A stretch of 23,835 nucleotides of DNA. It comes from a virus. Under the pieces are notes generated by a model, which saw nothing but the letters and a program-made list of their open reading frames with translations, was not told where the DNA came from and made no database searches. Below are positions 5,366 through 12,373 of the stretch, one piece after another. The DNA lies in IMG/VR virus record IMGVR_UViG_3300032296_001502, positions 1-23,835 of that record, one strand, 5' to 3'. Within the stretch, counting starts at the first letter, position 1. Each line of letters begins with the position of its first letter. Position numbers and translations under genes: made by a program.

Positions 5366-7319
5366 ATTTCCCGTACCGCTTCATGACCTTGGCTTCGGCC
5401 TTCAGCGGGAACCCCTCAGCCCACGCAGGCGCCGTACACATGACCTCGCGCAAGGTGGCGAGCGTCGCATCGGCGGCGTCTTCGGGGCACTCCAACACAA
5501 TTTCGTCGTGAACATGCAGGACAGCCGACAGCCCTCGACGATCCAGCTCACGCAAGCTCTCGCGCAGTAGATCGTTCGCTGTAGCCTGAGTGATGTTCTC
5601 GCACGCAAGGCCACGCCACAGTCGAGCGCGAGGCCATTCGGTCGCGTCGGCTGCGGGTTTCCATGCGGCTTTCAAGTACGATACGCCATCCTCTTCGAGG
5701 CGTGCAAACGGATAATTGAGCACGCGTCCGCTGGGCAACATGTACCAAAGATGCAACTTGTCGTACAAATACGTCACGCGTCCGGCGCTGAACTCGTGGC
5801 CGGGATTGCGCATGGCGCGCATGTACGCGTTCTCTAGCGCACCCCAGTAGCGCAGCGCCCATGGATTCGCACGGCGCCAGGCGTTGACGATGCGCTGCGC
5901 GTCGGACTCGCTCATCAAGATGCCGTAGCCACGACCCATCGCCGCGAACGCACCGATGCCGCCGGCGAAGCCAAGCGAGAGAATGGCGACCTTGCCGATC
6001 TGGCGCTGCTCGTCGGTGATGGCCTCGACCGTGGTGTTGTAGATGCCGGCGGCCTCGCGCTTGTAAATGTCGCCGCCTGCGCGGAACACATCGAGCACGG
6101 TGTCGGCCTGCAGGTCGGCGGACAGCCACGGCGTCGCGCGGGCTTCTATCGCTGACCAGTCGGCCACGACGAAAACGTGACCTCGGGCGGGGATGAGAGC
6201 GGGTCGCAACATTCCTTTAAGTACATCTGTAACCCGTCGCCCATATTCTGGAACGATACTGTGACCTCTGACCATTGAATGTCGGACGGCATCAGCGTTT
6301 CCAAGAGTGCGACGCGTGAAGTTATGAACTTGGGCGCCGTAGCTTGAAGCGCGCCCCGTGGCACTTCCACCAGCAAATACAAATGCTCCTCTGACACGGT
6401 GATCCTCAACGTCGGCTAAGTTGGCGAGCCTGTTGAACTTAGCGACAGACGAGGCCCACAGATCGTCAGCGCATTGGATAACGTCCGCCACATCGGGCGG
6501 CACTTGCTCAGGGTCGGTGACGGCGAGCAAGTTAGCGCGCACCGCTTTGTCGATCGACGTTTTCTTCTCGCCGTCTTTATACACGGTCATGAGCTTGCGA
6601 GCCTCTGGCCCTAGTCGCTCGGCGACCCATTCACGCATACGCGGTGAGCGTACCGACACAAGTGCACCCTCGGTGATCTCGACGACGAGCTGCTCGATGT
6701 CGGTGAGCTCCTGCTCGGCGTAGGTGACGGCGGCTCTGCAGAGCAGCACGTCCACGAGCACGCCACGGTCATTGATACGTTCGTTGACTTGGTAGTCGGC
6801 GAGCTCCGCATCGGACAGGTCACGCATGGCCTGGCTCGCTGCACGCATGGCGCGCACGTCCTGCTCGCAGTAGGCGATCATCTCGGCCATCAGGTCTGGG
6901 TCGCTGCGGAAGGTGCCGTCGGGCTTAGGGATCGAGAGCTGGCGGATGAGCGCCGCGCCTCGATGGTCTTTACGCATACCGGCGCCAAGCGCACGGCCTA
7001 TGTCCTCAAGACTGCCGGGCAGGCAGTTGGCCCGCGCTTGCGCAGCGGTGCAGTAGAACTGCGTCAAGTCGTAGTTGAGCTGCAGGACGTACCAAAAGAT
7101 AAGCCGCTCGAAGGCGGCGTTGTGTGCGCGGATCTGGCCTTTGAAGTTGGCGACGCGCTCAGGGAACGGATGGATCGGGAGCCAAGTGCGCACCGGCTCG
7201 TCGTCGAACGCGTAGGACATGCACAGCACCTCAGTGCTGGCATCCTGCGCGTAGTTGTAGACGCCGCCGACCTTCAAGTCGTAGCGGCTGCGCGTCTCGA
7301 AGTCGACCCACAGAATCAC
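5364..7319 (-). CDS. Family A DNA polymerase with 3'-5' exonuclease
   Basis: The replicative polymerase, 651 aa from the GTG at 7319. That start overlaps the previous stop as GTGA, has GGAAAG 7 bases upstream, and places the exonuclease motif at the N-terminus; a longer frame to 7403 exists but would overlap the upstream gene by 88 bases. Exonuclease: DFET (Asp6, Glu8), AHNAAFE (65-71, Glu where many relatives have Asp), and YCEQD (150-154). Polymerase motif A is DWSAIEAR with Asp387, motif B RQIGKVAILSLGF with Arg439 and Lys443, and motif C HDE at 604-606. No 5'-nuclease domain, as in other phage polymerases of this type. No clear clamp-binding QxxLF-type tail is visible. Confidence 0.95.
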   Translation of the reverse strand: MILWVDFETRSRYDLKVGGVYNYAQDASTEVLCMSYAFDDEPVRTWLPIHPFPERVANFKGQIRAHNAAFERLIFWYVLQLNYDLTQFYCTAAQARANCLPGSLEDIGRALGAGMRKDHRGAALIRQLSIPKPDGTFRSDPDLMAEMIAYCEQDVRAMRAASQAMRDLSDAELADYQVNERINDRGVLVDVLLCRAAVTYAEQELTDIEQLVVEITEGALVSVRSPRMREWVAERLGPEARKLMTVYKDGEKKTSIDKAVRANLLAVTDPEQVPPDVADVIQCADDLWASSVAKFNRLANLADVEDHRVRGAFVFAGGSATGRASSYGAQVHNFTRRTLGNADAVRHSMVRGHSIVPEYGRRVTDVLKGMLRPALIPARGHVFVVADWSAIEARATPWLSADLQADTVLDVFRAGGDIYKREAAGIYNTTVEAITDEQRQIGKVAILSLGFAGGIGAFAAMGRGYGILMSESDAQRIVNAWRRANPWALRYWGALENAYMRAMRNPGHEFSAGRVTYLYDKLHLWYMLPSGRVLNYPFARLEEDGVSYLKAAWKPAADATEWPRARLWRGLACENITQATANDLLRESLRELDRRGLSAVLHVHDEIVLECPEDAADATLATLREVMCTAPAWAEGFPLKAEAKVMKRYGK

Positions 7320-7525
7320 TGCTGTTCTTTCCACAGAATGTAGTCGTATTGTTTGATACCGCGAAACACGGCGGTCGCCATGTGGTGCTGCTTGATACCC
7401 CAAGCTTCCACTAAATCTTTGTACCGCACGCGCTCGTTGTTAATGCGTGCCCAGCGCTTGCGCTCCATCAGCACGCGGTACTGCTCCAGCGTCAGGACTA
7501 GGTTTTTCCATGACGGTTTGGTCAT
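7316..7525 (-). CDS. Small HTH-like protein (69 aa)
   Basis: Starting at the ATG at 7525, which overlaps the stop of the upstream 57-aa gene (ATGA), the protein reads MTKPSWKNLVLTLEQYRVLM, a basic middle (ERKRWARINNERVRYK), then DLVEAWGIKQHHMATAVFRGI, spaced like a helix-turn-helix with Gly at the turn. A small DNA-binding protein in the replication operon is the best reading. Its stop overlaps the GTG start of the polymerase, so the two are probably made together. An upstream start at 7570 would overlap the 57-aa gene heavily and is not favoured. Function not known. Confidence 0.6.
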   Translation of the reverse strand: MTKPSWKNLVLTLEQYRVLMERKRWARINNERVRYKDLVEAWGIKQHHMATAVFRGIKQYDYILWKEQQ

Positions 7526-7695
7526 GCTGCTCTCGCCTCGTCTATCAGCTCGCCGATCATGTGCGCCCAATAGCTCACACGTCGCTCACGCGCTGTTCGT
7601 TCGTGCCAGTCATAGACGCGCTTATGGTAACGGCAGGCTTTACCGCCGTACGTTTCTACGCCACAGACGGGGCAGTTGCGTCGTTCACGCTTCAT
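7522..7695 (-). CDS. Small zinc-ribbon-like protein (57 aa)
   Basis: This short frame begins MKRERRNCPVCGVETYGGK and contains Cys8, Cys11, Cys21 and His24 (CPVC...CRYH), a likely single zinc site, followed by a basic and acidic helix (YDWHERTARERRVSYW) and the end LIDEARAA. Its stop overlaps the next start as ATGA (7525-7522), so it fits the coupled operon. No Shine-Dalgarno sequence lies directly before the ATG, and no other in-frame start exists; the nearest good site is 57 bases upstream and may be brought close by a hairpin. Probably a nucleic-acid-binding accessory factor; function not known. Confidence 0.6.
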   Translation of the reverse strand: MKRERRNCPVCGVETYGGKACRYHKRVYDWHERTARERRVSYWAHMIGELIDEARAA

Positions 7696-7757
7696 CAGAA
7701 TCGGGAGCCTACTCGCCGCTTGGGTGGGTGGGGCGACGGCTTTCGGCTCCCTCTCCT
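7696..7757 (-). promoter_or_regulatory. Split ribosome-binding site with bridging hairpin
   Basis: On the minus strand AGGAGA (7757-7752) is followed directly by GGGAGCC (7751-7745), which pairs perfectly with GGCTCCC (7709-7703); a second 5-bp stem, TCGCC with GGCGA, can form inside. After the closing arm come seven bases and the ATG at 7695. With the hairpin folded, the Shine-Dalgarno sequence would sit about 7 bases from the start codon, the normal distance; unfolded it is more than 50 away. This is the arrangement known for phage T4 gene 38. Confidence 0.5.
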
Positions 7758-8411
7758 TTAGCCGGCTCTACGCCGACGACCCGTGGGGGCAGCAGCTTCT
7801 GTTACCGCAGGAGCCTCTGCCTCTACAGACTCAGGAGCGTCACCTTCCATGCCGATCCAGCGCACGACTTCAAAGACGGGCGTGAAGATGCGGCCATAGG
7901 ACTTGTGCTGGTAGTGCTCCTTGCCCAGACGCACGATAGCGACCGGCTTCGCTTGGTCTTTATCGACCTGCTCGGCGATCGCCACCGCCAACGTCTGCAC
8001 TCCGCGCTTACCGCCAACCGACGTGGTGGTGTAGCGCACTTCGAGGCCAGTGTCCTCGCCGCTGATGCACTTCAGCGACAGACCGACTTGCTTCTCCCAG
8101 CCCTTGCGAGCTTGCGGCGGCGCCGCCGGCGGTTCTGGCAACGGCTCGGAGACAGACACCATGCTCTCTCCTAGCACCTCACCATCACCCCACGCGATGT
8201 AGCCGTGGACGAAGCTAAACGGATTGACGGCCCACAGGCTGTCATCCTCGACCTCGGTTTGATCTGCGCCAAAGACCCAGTGACCCGTCTTGTCCATCTT
8301 CAAGATGGCGGTGCCAACGGCGGCGACTTCGTTTTCCATCTGACGCAACGCCGTCGTGAGCGACGTGACGGCAGGCAGACCGGCTTTCGAGAACTTTACG
8401 ATACTGGACAT
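7758..8411 (-). CDS. Putative ssDNA-binding protein (217 aa), by position
   Basis: I do not recognise the family with certainty. The start is the ATG at 8411, 8 bases after AAAGGAG; a TTG two codons earlier is too close to that site. The core (about 10-185) is a mixed beta protein with segments such as GHWVFGADQTEVEDD and GVQTLAVAIAEQV; there is a Pro-rich linker near 90-100 and an acidic tail (ESVEAEAPAVTEAAAP) that ends basic (TGRRRRAG). In many phages with a DUF2800 nuclease and family A polymerase, a DUF2815-type ssDNA-binding protein lies exactly between them. Position and the charged flexible tail suggest the same role; this is inference. Confidence 0.45.
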   Translation of the reverse strand: MSSIVKFSKAGLPAVTSLTTALRQMENEVAAVGTAILKMDKTGHWVFGADQTEVEDDSLWAVNPFSFVHGYIAWGDGEVLGESMVSVSEPLPEPPAAPPQARKGWEKQVGLSLKCISGEDTGLEVRYTTTSVGGKRGVQTLAVAIAEQVDKDQAKPVAIVRLGKEHYQHKSYGRIFTPVFEVVRWIGMEGDAPESVEAEAPAVTEAAAPTGRRRRAG

Positions 8412-8424
8412 GATCAAGACTCCT

Positions 8425-9552
8425 TTACATCAGTTTATTAAGGGCCGCAGTCAACTGCTGCCCGATTTGTACGACTTCGGGCCGTGGGTCATCCACGGTT
8501 GCCATCGTCGTCCCCGAAGAAACTGACGTGCAGATGCCTTCCGGCAACGGCTTCTTCAGCTTCTTCAAGACCTTCTCGACGGTCGCAGGACTTGCCATCG
8601 ACCGCTCGATAATCTGTTCATCGGTGAGGCCAAGCTCACGCAACACGCGCTGCGCGTCGGCCTCGTCGATCCACTTGCGCGTGCCACGCTTGGCTACCAG
8701 TTTATACCCTGGCACCTTGCCGCCTTTCTCAAGCGCCGTGAACGCGAGCGCACGCAAGTCTTTAATCCATTCCTCAAGCAAGTCAGCCTTCACCAGCGCC
8801 TTGCTCAATTCCTCGACGTTCAGCTCTTTCACCTGCTTGGCAAGCGCGCGATCGGCGGCGCCTGTCATCTCAGGGCAGATAGGCTTCGCTGCGCACCAGC
8901 GGCAGTGATCGCCCACATGCAGCGCAGCGTCGGGCTTTTCCGACAACTGCACGGCGTACACCAGCTCGCGCTCAAAGAGGCGCAGTCGATCGAAGCTCGT
9001 CACCCAGCGCTTGACTGAGGGCGGCTGCACGATGATGCACTCGATCTCTTTGGCGCCGTCAAACACCCACGCCAAGCTCGGCGTGCGCATCGCGGCTGCG
9101 GCGTAGAACATTAGCTGCGGATTTTCCTCGGCCTCGACCGCCACGCCGTCACCAAATTTCCAATCCAGTATAACGGCGCGATCACCAAGACGGCCAATAA
9201 TATCGCAAGAGCCAAACACGCCCGGCAAAAGAGTTCCAAAGCTGACAGTTTGTTCGACGGCATACTCGAGTTCCTGATCGGGGTCGATGGCGTTAAGCGC
9301 CTGTATAGCAGGCACAATCTTTTCTTCAAACAACTCAGGCGTCAGCGATATGCCGTTGTACTCTTCGTACATGACCTGATCGGCCGTCGCGTCGGTGCTC
9401 AACATCTGCGCGATTGCGTTATGCAACAGCGTGCCAGTGTCGGCGTATGACGACGATGGTTTCGGTGGGACTTGCTGGCAGAGCTTGACGCTGCCGGGGC
9501 ACTTGATGACGCGTTTGGCGGTGCTGCCGCCGACGATATTACTGTGTGACAC
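8425..9552 (-). CDS. Cas4-like PD-(D/E)XK nuclease (DUF2800 type)
   Basis: A 375-aa RecB/Cas4-family nuclease. Visible motifs are TGTLLH with His44, GSCDIIG with Asp117, ILDWK with Asp130 and Lys132, and QLMFY (146-150), the standard order of this fold. Cys18 together with CRWCAAKPIC (Cys217, Cys220, Cys226) forms the four-cysteine set that holds an iron-sulfur cluster in Cas4 and AddB-like nucleases. It probably trims DNA ends during phage replication or recombination. The GTG start at 9552 has AGGAG 6 bases upstream. It is the first gene of the leftward replication operon, just downstream of the divergent promoter. The C-terminal third (about 270-375) has no motif I can name. Confidence 0.85.
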   Translation of the reverse strand: MSHSNIVGGSTAKRVIKCPGSVKLCQQVPPKPSSSYADTGTLLHNAIAQMLSTDATADQVMYEEYNGISLTPELFEEKIVPAIQALNAIDPDQELEYAVEQTVSFGTLLPGVFGSCDIIGRLGDRAVILDWKFGDGVAVEAEENPQLMFYAAAAMRTPSLAWVFDGAKEIECIIVQPPSVKRWVTSFDRLRLFERELVYAVQLSEKPDAALHVGDHCRWCAAKPICPEMTGAADRALAKQVKELNVEELSKALVKADLLEEWIKDLRALAFTALEKGGKVPGYKLVAKRGTRKWIDEADAQRVLRELGLTDEQIIERSMASPATVEKVLKKLKKPLPEGICTSVSSGTTMATVDDPRPEVVQIGQQLTAALNKLM

Positions 9553-9579
9553 TAGACTCTCCTGTACTGCTTTGAGCCA

Positions 9580-9608
9580 AGATTAGGCGCGGCGAAATTG
9601 GTTGTCAA
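9580..9608 (-). promoter_or_regulatory. Leftward promoter of the replication operon
   Basis: On the minus strand a perfect -35 TTGACA (9608-9603), a 17-base spacer and TAATCT (9585-9580) as -10 form a sigma70-type promoter. Transcription would begin near 9573, giving a 20-base leader with AGGAG before the GTG at 9552. The -35 uses the same base pairs as the rightward promoter. Confidence 0.65.
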
Positions 9609-9630
9609 TAGATGTTTTGTAAATTATTAT
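9602..9630 (+). promoter_or_regulatory. Rightward promoter of the nuclease-helicase operon
   Basis: TTGTCA (9602-9607), 17 bases, then TATTAT (9625-9630): a near-consensus sigma70-type promoter. The expected transcription start, 7 bases after the -10, is position 9637, which is the A of the nuclease ATG, so the message may be leaderless. The -35 overlaps that of the leftward promoter by five base pairs. Confidence 0.7.
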
Positions 9631-9636
9631 CTGACC

Positions 9637-9924
9637 ATGCGTGAGAAGACAATCGAAGAGTATTTGACGTGGGCGGTCGAGGTAGCCGGCGGCGTGACGT
9701 TTAAGTTCCGCTCGCCGTCGCAGCGCGGCGTGGCCGATCGCATCGTCTGTTTGCCTGACGGGCAGACGTGGTTCGTCGAGTTAAAAACGCAGGGCGGGCG
9801 TTTGTCGCCGCTACAGAAGGTGTTTGCGAGCGTCATGCAGCAAACGAATCAGAAATACAAAGTCATTTGGACTATCGAGCAGGTCGATGCTTTCATTGCG
9901 TCCGTATCAAAACGAAGCGGCTGA
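9637..9924 (+). CDS. VRR-NUC family nuclease (95 aa)
   Basis: A single-domain nuclease of the PD-(D/E)XK superfamily. MREKTIEEYL at the N-terminus is followed by RGVADR (residues 30-35, with Asp34; relatives have GVPDR), then WFVELK (45-50, with Glu48 and Lys50) and the LSPLQK helix (56-61), the standard VRR-NUC order. Stand-alone phage members act on branched or structured DNA. The ATG at 9637 matches the usual N-terminus of the family; an earlier start at 9598 would lie within the promoter and adds unrelated residues. There is no Shine-Dalgarno sequence, consistent with a leaderless start. It overlaps the helicase gene by 38 bases. Confidence 0.88.
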   Translation: MREKTIEEYLTWAVEVAGGVTFKFRSPSQRGVADRIVCLPDGQTWFVELKTQGGRLSPLQKVFASVMQQTNQKYKVIWTIEQVDAFIASVSKRSG

Positions 9925-11230
9925 CTTCCTCTTCGAGCGCGACCGCGCGATGGTGCTGGCGCCGATGGGCGCCGGCAAGACGGCGCTCACCCTGACTGCT
10001 ATGCGCGACGCGCTCGCCCAGAGCGTCGTCAAGCGCTGGCTGGTGCTCGCGCCCAAGCGCGTCTGCGAGAAGGTGTGGCCCGTCGAGCAACCGATCTGGA
10101 CGCCGGGCATGACGGTCGCCGTCGCGCTTGGCACACCGGCGCAGCGCCAAGCGGCGTTGAAATCAAGCGCTTCTGTCGTGGTGACTAACTACGACAATCT
10201 GCAGTGGCTCGCCGAGCAGCAGCTCAACTTCGATGGCGTCGTGTTCGATGAGCTCACGCGACTCAAGAACCCAAGCGGCAAACGGTTCAAGGCGTTCGAA
10301 AAGGTCGTCGAGCCGATGAAGCTGCGCTGGGGCCTGACCGGATCCTTTACGTCCAACGGCCTCGAAGACGTGTTCGGGCAGTGCAAGATCATCGACCAGG
10401 GTTTGCTTGGCCGTAGCAAGGGCGCCTTCCTGCAACAGTATTTTGTGTGCCTCAATCGCGAATACGGCGAGTGGGCACCGCGCAAGGGCTCGTTGGAACA
10501 GGTCATGGCGCGCATCAAGCCGGCGACGTTTCTGCTAGATCCCGGCCAGTACAAGGACAAGCTGCCGCCGCTGCACGTCGTCGAGATGCGCTGCGACCTG
10601 CCCGATCGCGAGCCATACGAGAAGATGAAGCGAGACTTCCTGTACGACTTCCCCGACGCGCGCGTCATCGCCATGAACGCCGGCGCCGTCACCAGCAAGC
10701 TGCAGCAGATGGCCTCGGGATTCGTCTACGACTCGCACCGCGAGGCTGACCCGACGCGACCGGGCAAGTTCACCGCGTCACAAACGCCGGTGTGGTTTGC
10801 CGAGCATAAGTTTGACTTGCTCGATGAGGTGCTCGAAGGGAACCAGCGAGCGAATACGATCATCGTGTATAACTTTGTTGAACAGCTTGCCGAGCTGCGC
10901 CGGCGCTACCCGCAGGCCGCGACGATCGACGACCCGCAGGCGATAGAGCGCTGGAACGCAGGGCAAATAGAGCTGTTATTAATACACCCTAAATCGGCAG
11001 GGCATGGGCTGAACCTGCAGCATGGCGGCTGCCGCATGGTGTTCCTGTCGCTGCCGTGGTCGCTCGAAGAGTACGAGCAAACGGTCGGCCGACTGCACCG
11101 CAGCGGCCAAGCGCACGACGTGTGGGTCTACATTCTCATCACCAACTCGACGGTTGATGAGCGCATTTGGGCGGCGCTGCACGACAAGCGCGCCATATCG
11201 GATATTGCATTGGAGGAACTGAAAACATGA
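9887..11230 (+). CDS. SNF2-type DEAD/DEAH-like helicase
   Basis: A 447-aa SF2 ATPase from the ATG at 9887, so that LRPYQ (4-8, the Q-motif region) opens the protein. Motif I is APMGAGKT (25-32), motif II DELT (121-124) where most relatives have DEAH or DESH, motif III region LTGSFTSNG (150-158), then SAGHGLNL (motif V) and EQTVGRLHRSGQ (motif VI) near the C-terminus. It probably remodels forks or recombination intermediates with the VRR-NUC nuclease, whose gene overlaps its start by 38 bases; this pair is common in phage replication modules that also carry DUF2800 and a family A polymerase. The ribosome binding site is weak (GAGCAGG), suggesting translational coupling. Confidence 0.88.
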   Translation: MLSLRPYQNEAADFLFERDRAMVLAPMGAGKTALTLTAMRDALAQSVVKRWLVLAPKRVCEKVWPVEQPIWTPGMTVAVALGTPAQRQAALKSSASVVVTNYDNLQWLAEQQLNFDGVVFDELTRLKNPSGKRFKAFEKVVEPMKLRWGLTGSFTSNGLEDVFGQCKIIDQGLLGRSKGAFLQQYFVCLNREYGEWAPRKGSLEQVMARIKPATFLLDPGQYKDKLPPLHVVEMRCDLPDREPYEKMKRDFLYDFPDARVIAMNAGAVTSKLQQMASGFVYDSHREADPTRPGKFTASQTPVWFAEHKFDLLDEVLEGNQRANTIIVYNFVEQLAELRRRYPQAATIDDPQAIERWNAGQIELLLIHPKSAGHGLNLQHGGCRMVFLSLPWSLEEYEQTVGRLHRSGQAHDVWVYILITNSTVDERIWAALHDKRAISDIALEELKT

Positions 11231-11412
11231 ACTGGCACGAGCTGAACAAAGCCCTTCCCGACATGAGCGAGGAAGAGGTTAAGTACCTGATGCAGCTAGA
11301 GCGCCGACGCGTCGAGCCACGCGTGACGTTCTTAGTGCGGCTACACCAGCGCTTCTGTGCGCTGCGCGATGCGAGGGAGCGCGAAGAGCTGCTCGCGGAG
11401 CTTCAGAACTGA
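11227..11412 (+). CDS. Small helical protein (61 aa)
   Basis: The ATG at 11227 overlaps the helicase stop (ATGA). The product is almost entirely charged helix (MNWHELNKALPDMSEEEV, then KYLMQLERRR and ALRDAREREELLAELQN), the look of a small partner or regulator of the helicase. Related short proteins starting with a Trp-His-Glu segment and an SEEEV helix follow nuclease-helicase genes in other phages, as far as I recall. Its stop overlaps the oppositely oriented endolysin gene by 10 bases, and no intrinsic terminator is visible at this junction. Function not known. Confidence 0.65.
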   Translation: MNWHELNKALPDMSEEEVKYLMQLERRRVEPRVTFLVRLHQRFCALRDAREREELLAELQN

Positions 11413-11891
11413 GAGCTGAGGAACAGCGCCCGCTCATCGTTGCGGCGCTTGACGAGGCCGGGCAACACGCGCCCGGCCGCTTTTGTCCACATGAGGAAAG
11501 CGTCGGCGGCGCCCTCGATGTCGCCACGGTTGTAGCGCATACGGACGCTGCTGCGCTGGGTATTACCTAAGCCGATGTTGAAGGACAGACTTACCAAGGC
11601 GTCGAACTGGCCTTGATGATTAACAGAACCAGGGCAAAGTCGGGCCACGCCGCGCTCAAAGCGGCTAAGGTCTTGAGCAAGGATAGCGTCCACCTCTCCC
11701 ATAGAGAGCTGGCGATCCCAGCCTGGGGGTATCGGTAGGTTCTTCCGATCCGCATATTTCACCGCGATGTGTGAAGGGTCGATCACATGGCCTATGGCGA
11801 TACTCCAAAGCATCGCCGGGCACTGGTACGGGCGTAGCCTCACGCCCTCGTGATGTTTTAAGAGCTTTATCAGCTCGGGGCTAACTTTCAT
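11403..11891 (-). CDS. Endolysin, GH24 (T4/P22-type) muramidase
   Basis: Cuts the glycan backbone of peptidoglycan for host lysis. Glu15 in KHHEGVRLRPY is the catalytic acid; the signature E-x8-(D/C)-x5-(T/S) is completed by Cys24 (CPAMLW) and Ser30 (WSIAIGH), where T4 lysozyme has Asp and Thr. The later helix NHQGQFDALVSLSFNIGLG (about 90-108) and the C-terminal LVKRRNDERALFL are typical of the family. 162 aa is the normal length. No signal peptide or N-terminal membrane anchor is seen, so it needs a holin. Its start overlaps the stop of the upstream membrane-protein gene (ATGA), in the order holin then lysin. Confidence 0.92.
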   Translation of the reverse strand: MKVSPELIKLLKHHEGVRLRPYQCPAMLWSIAIGHVIDPSHIAVKYADRKNLPIPPGWDRQLSMGEVDAILAQDLSRFERGVARLCPGSVNHQGQFDALVSLSFNIGLGNTQRSSVRMRYNRGDIEGAADAFLMWTKAAGRVLPGLVKRRNDERALFLSSQF

Positions 11892-12373
11892 TTTTGACTA
11901 AAAGCACGCCCACCAAAATGAAAGGCAATAATGCTGGCAAGAATCGCCATTTCATCGTCGCTGAACACGTTTTCTAGCGCGATCGCAAAAGGCACGTTTT
12001 GGTTCCACGCGTACCACATGCCCGCGATGTTGATGATGACCAGCTCCAGCACAAAGATGTAGGTGACAACCGGGCGCACCGACGAGCGCAGATTGATCAT
12101 CCACTGGCTTGCGCCTTTGCCGATCTCGATGTCGTGGTTGTAGAGCGACTGACGCTCTTCAGATGCGGTCTGCGTCTGGATCTGTTCGAGCTTGATCTCT
12201 TCAACGCGAGCCTGGGCGATAAAGCCACGCTCGGCCAAAGCCAACTCACGCTCCTTCTGTGCGGCAACCAACGCAAGCTCATGCTTCTTATCCTGCCGGT
12301 CTTGGAAGATTTGCAGAATCTTGGGCAAACCACCCGCAAGGAACGAGAGGAAGGTACTGATCATGGTCATCAT
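11888..12373 (-). CDS. Membrane protein, likely holin (GTA-holin-3TM-like)
   Basis: A 161-aa protein with a hydrophobic amphipathic start (TFLSFLAGGLPKILQIF), a long charged coiled coil (about 25-75, QDRQDKKHELALVAAQ and on), and one clear membrane span after RSSVRPVV (VTYIFVLELVIINIAGMWYAW), followed by a second hydrophobic helix (MAILASIIAFHFGGRAF). This layout resembles the three-span holins associated with gene-transfer agents and small podoviruses. It lies directly before the endolysin with an ATGA overlap, and GAGGG 8 bases before its start at 12373. Holin function is inferred from context. Confidence 0.6.
   Translation of the reverse strand: MMTMISTFLSFLAGGLPKILQIFQDRQDKKHELALVAAQKERELALAERGFIAQARVEEIKLEQIQTQTASEERQSLYNHDIEIGKGASQWMINLRSSVRPVVTYIFVLELVIINIAGMWYAWNQNVPFAIALENVFSDDEMAILASIIAFHFGGRAFSQK

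Noticed and set aside
7722-7733. GGGTGGGTGGGG run as a possible G-quadruplex on the plus strand
   Set aside because: Only three close G-runs; a fourth (7703-7705) is 16 bases away, and the same bases are better explained as the loop of the hairpin on the other strand.
7353-8174. Long plus-strand open frame of 273 codons
   Set aside because: It runs antisense to the polymerase 5' end, two small genes and the putative ssDNA-binding gene, all of which have better start sites and coupling; the translation is Arg/Ser-rich and without motifs.
11380-11440. Possible bidirectional terminator at the convergent junction
   Set aside because: Short GAGCT repeats can pair, but no T-run follows on either strand.
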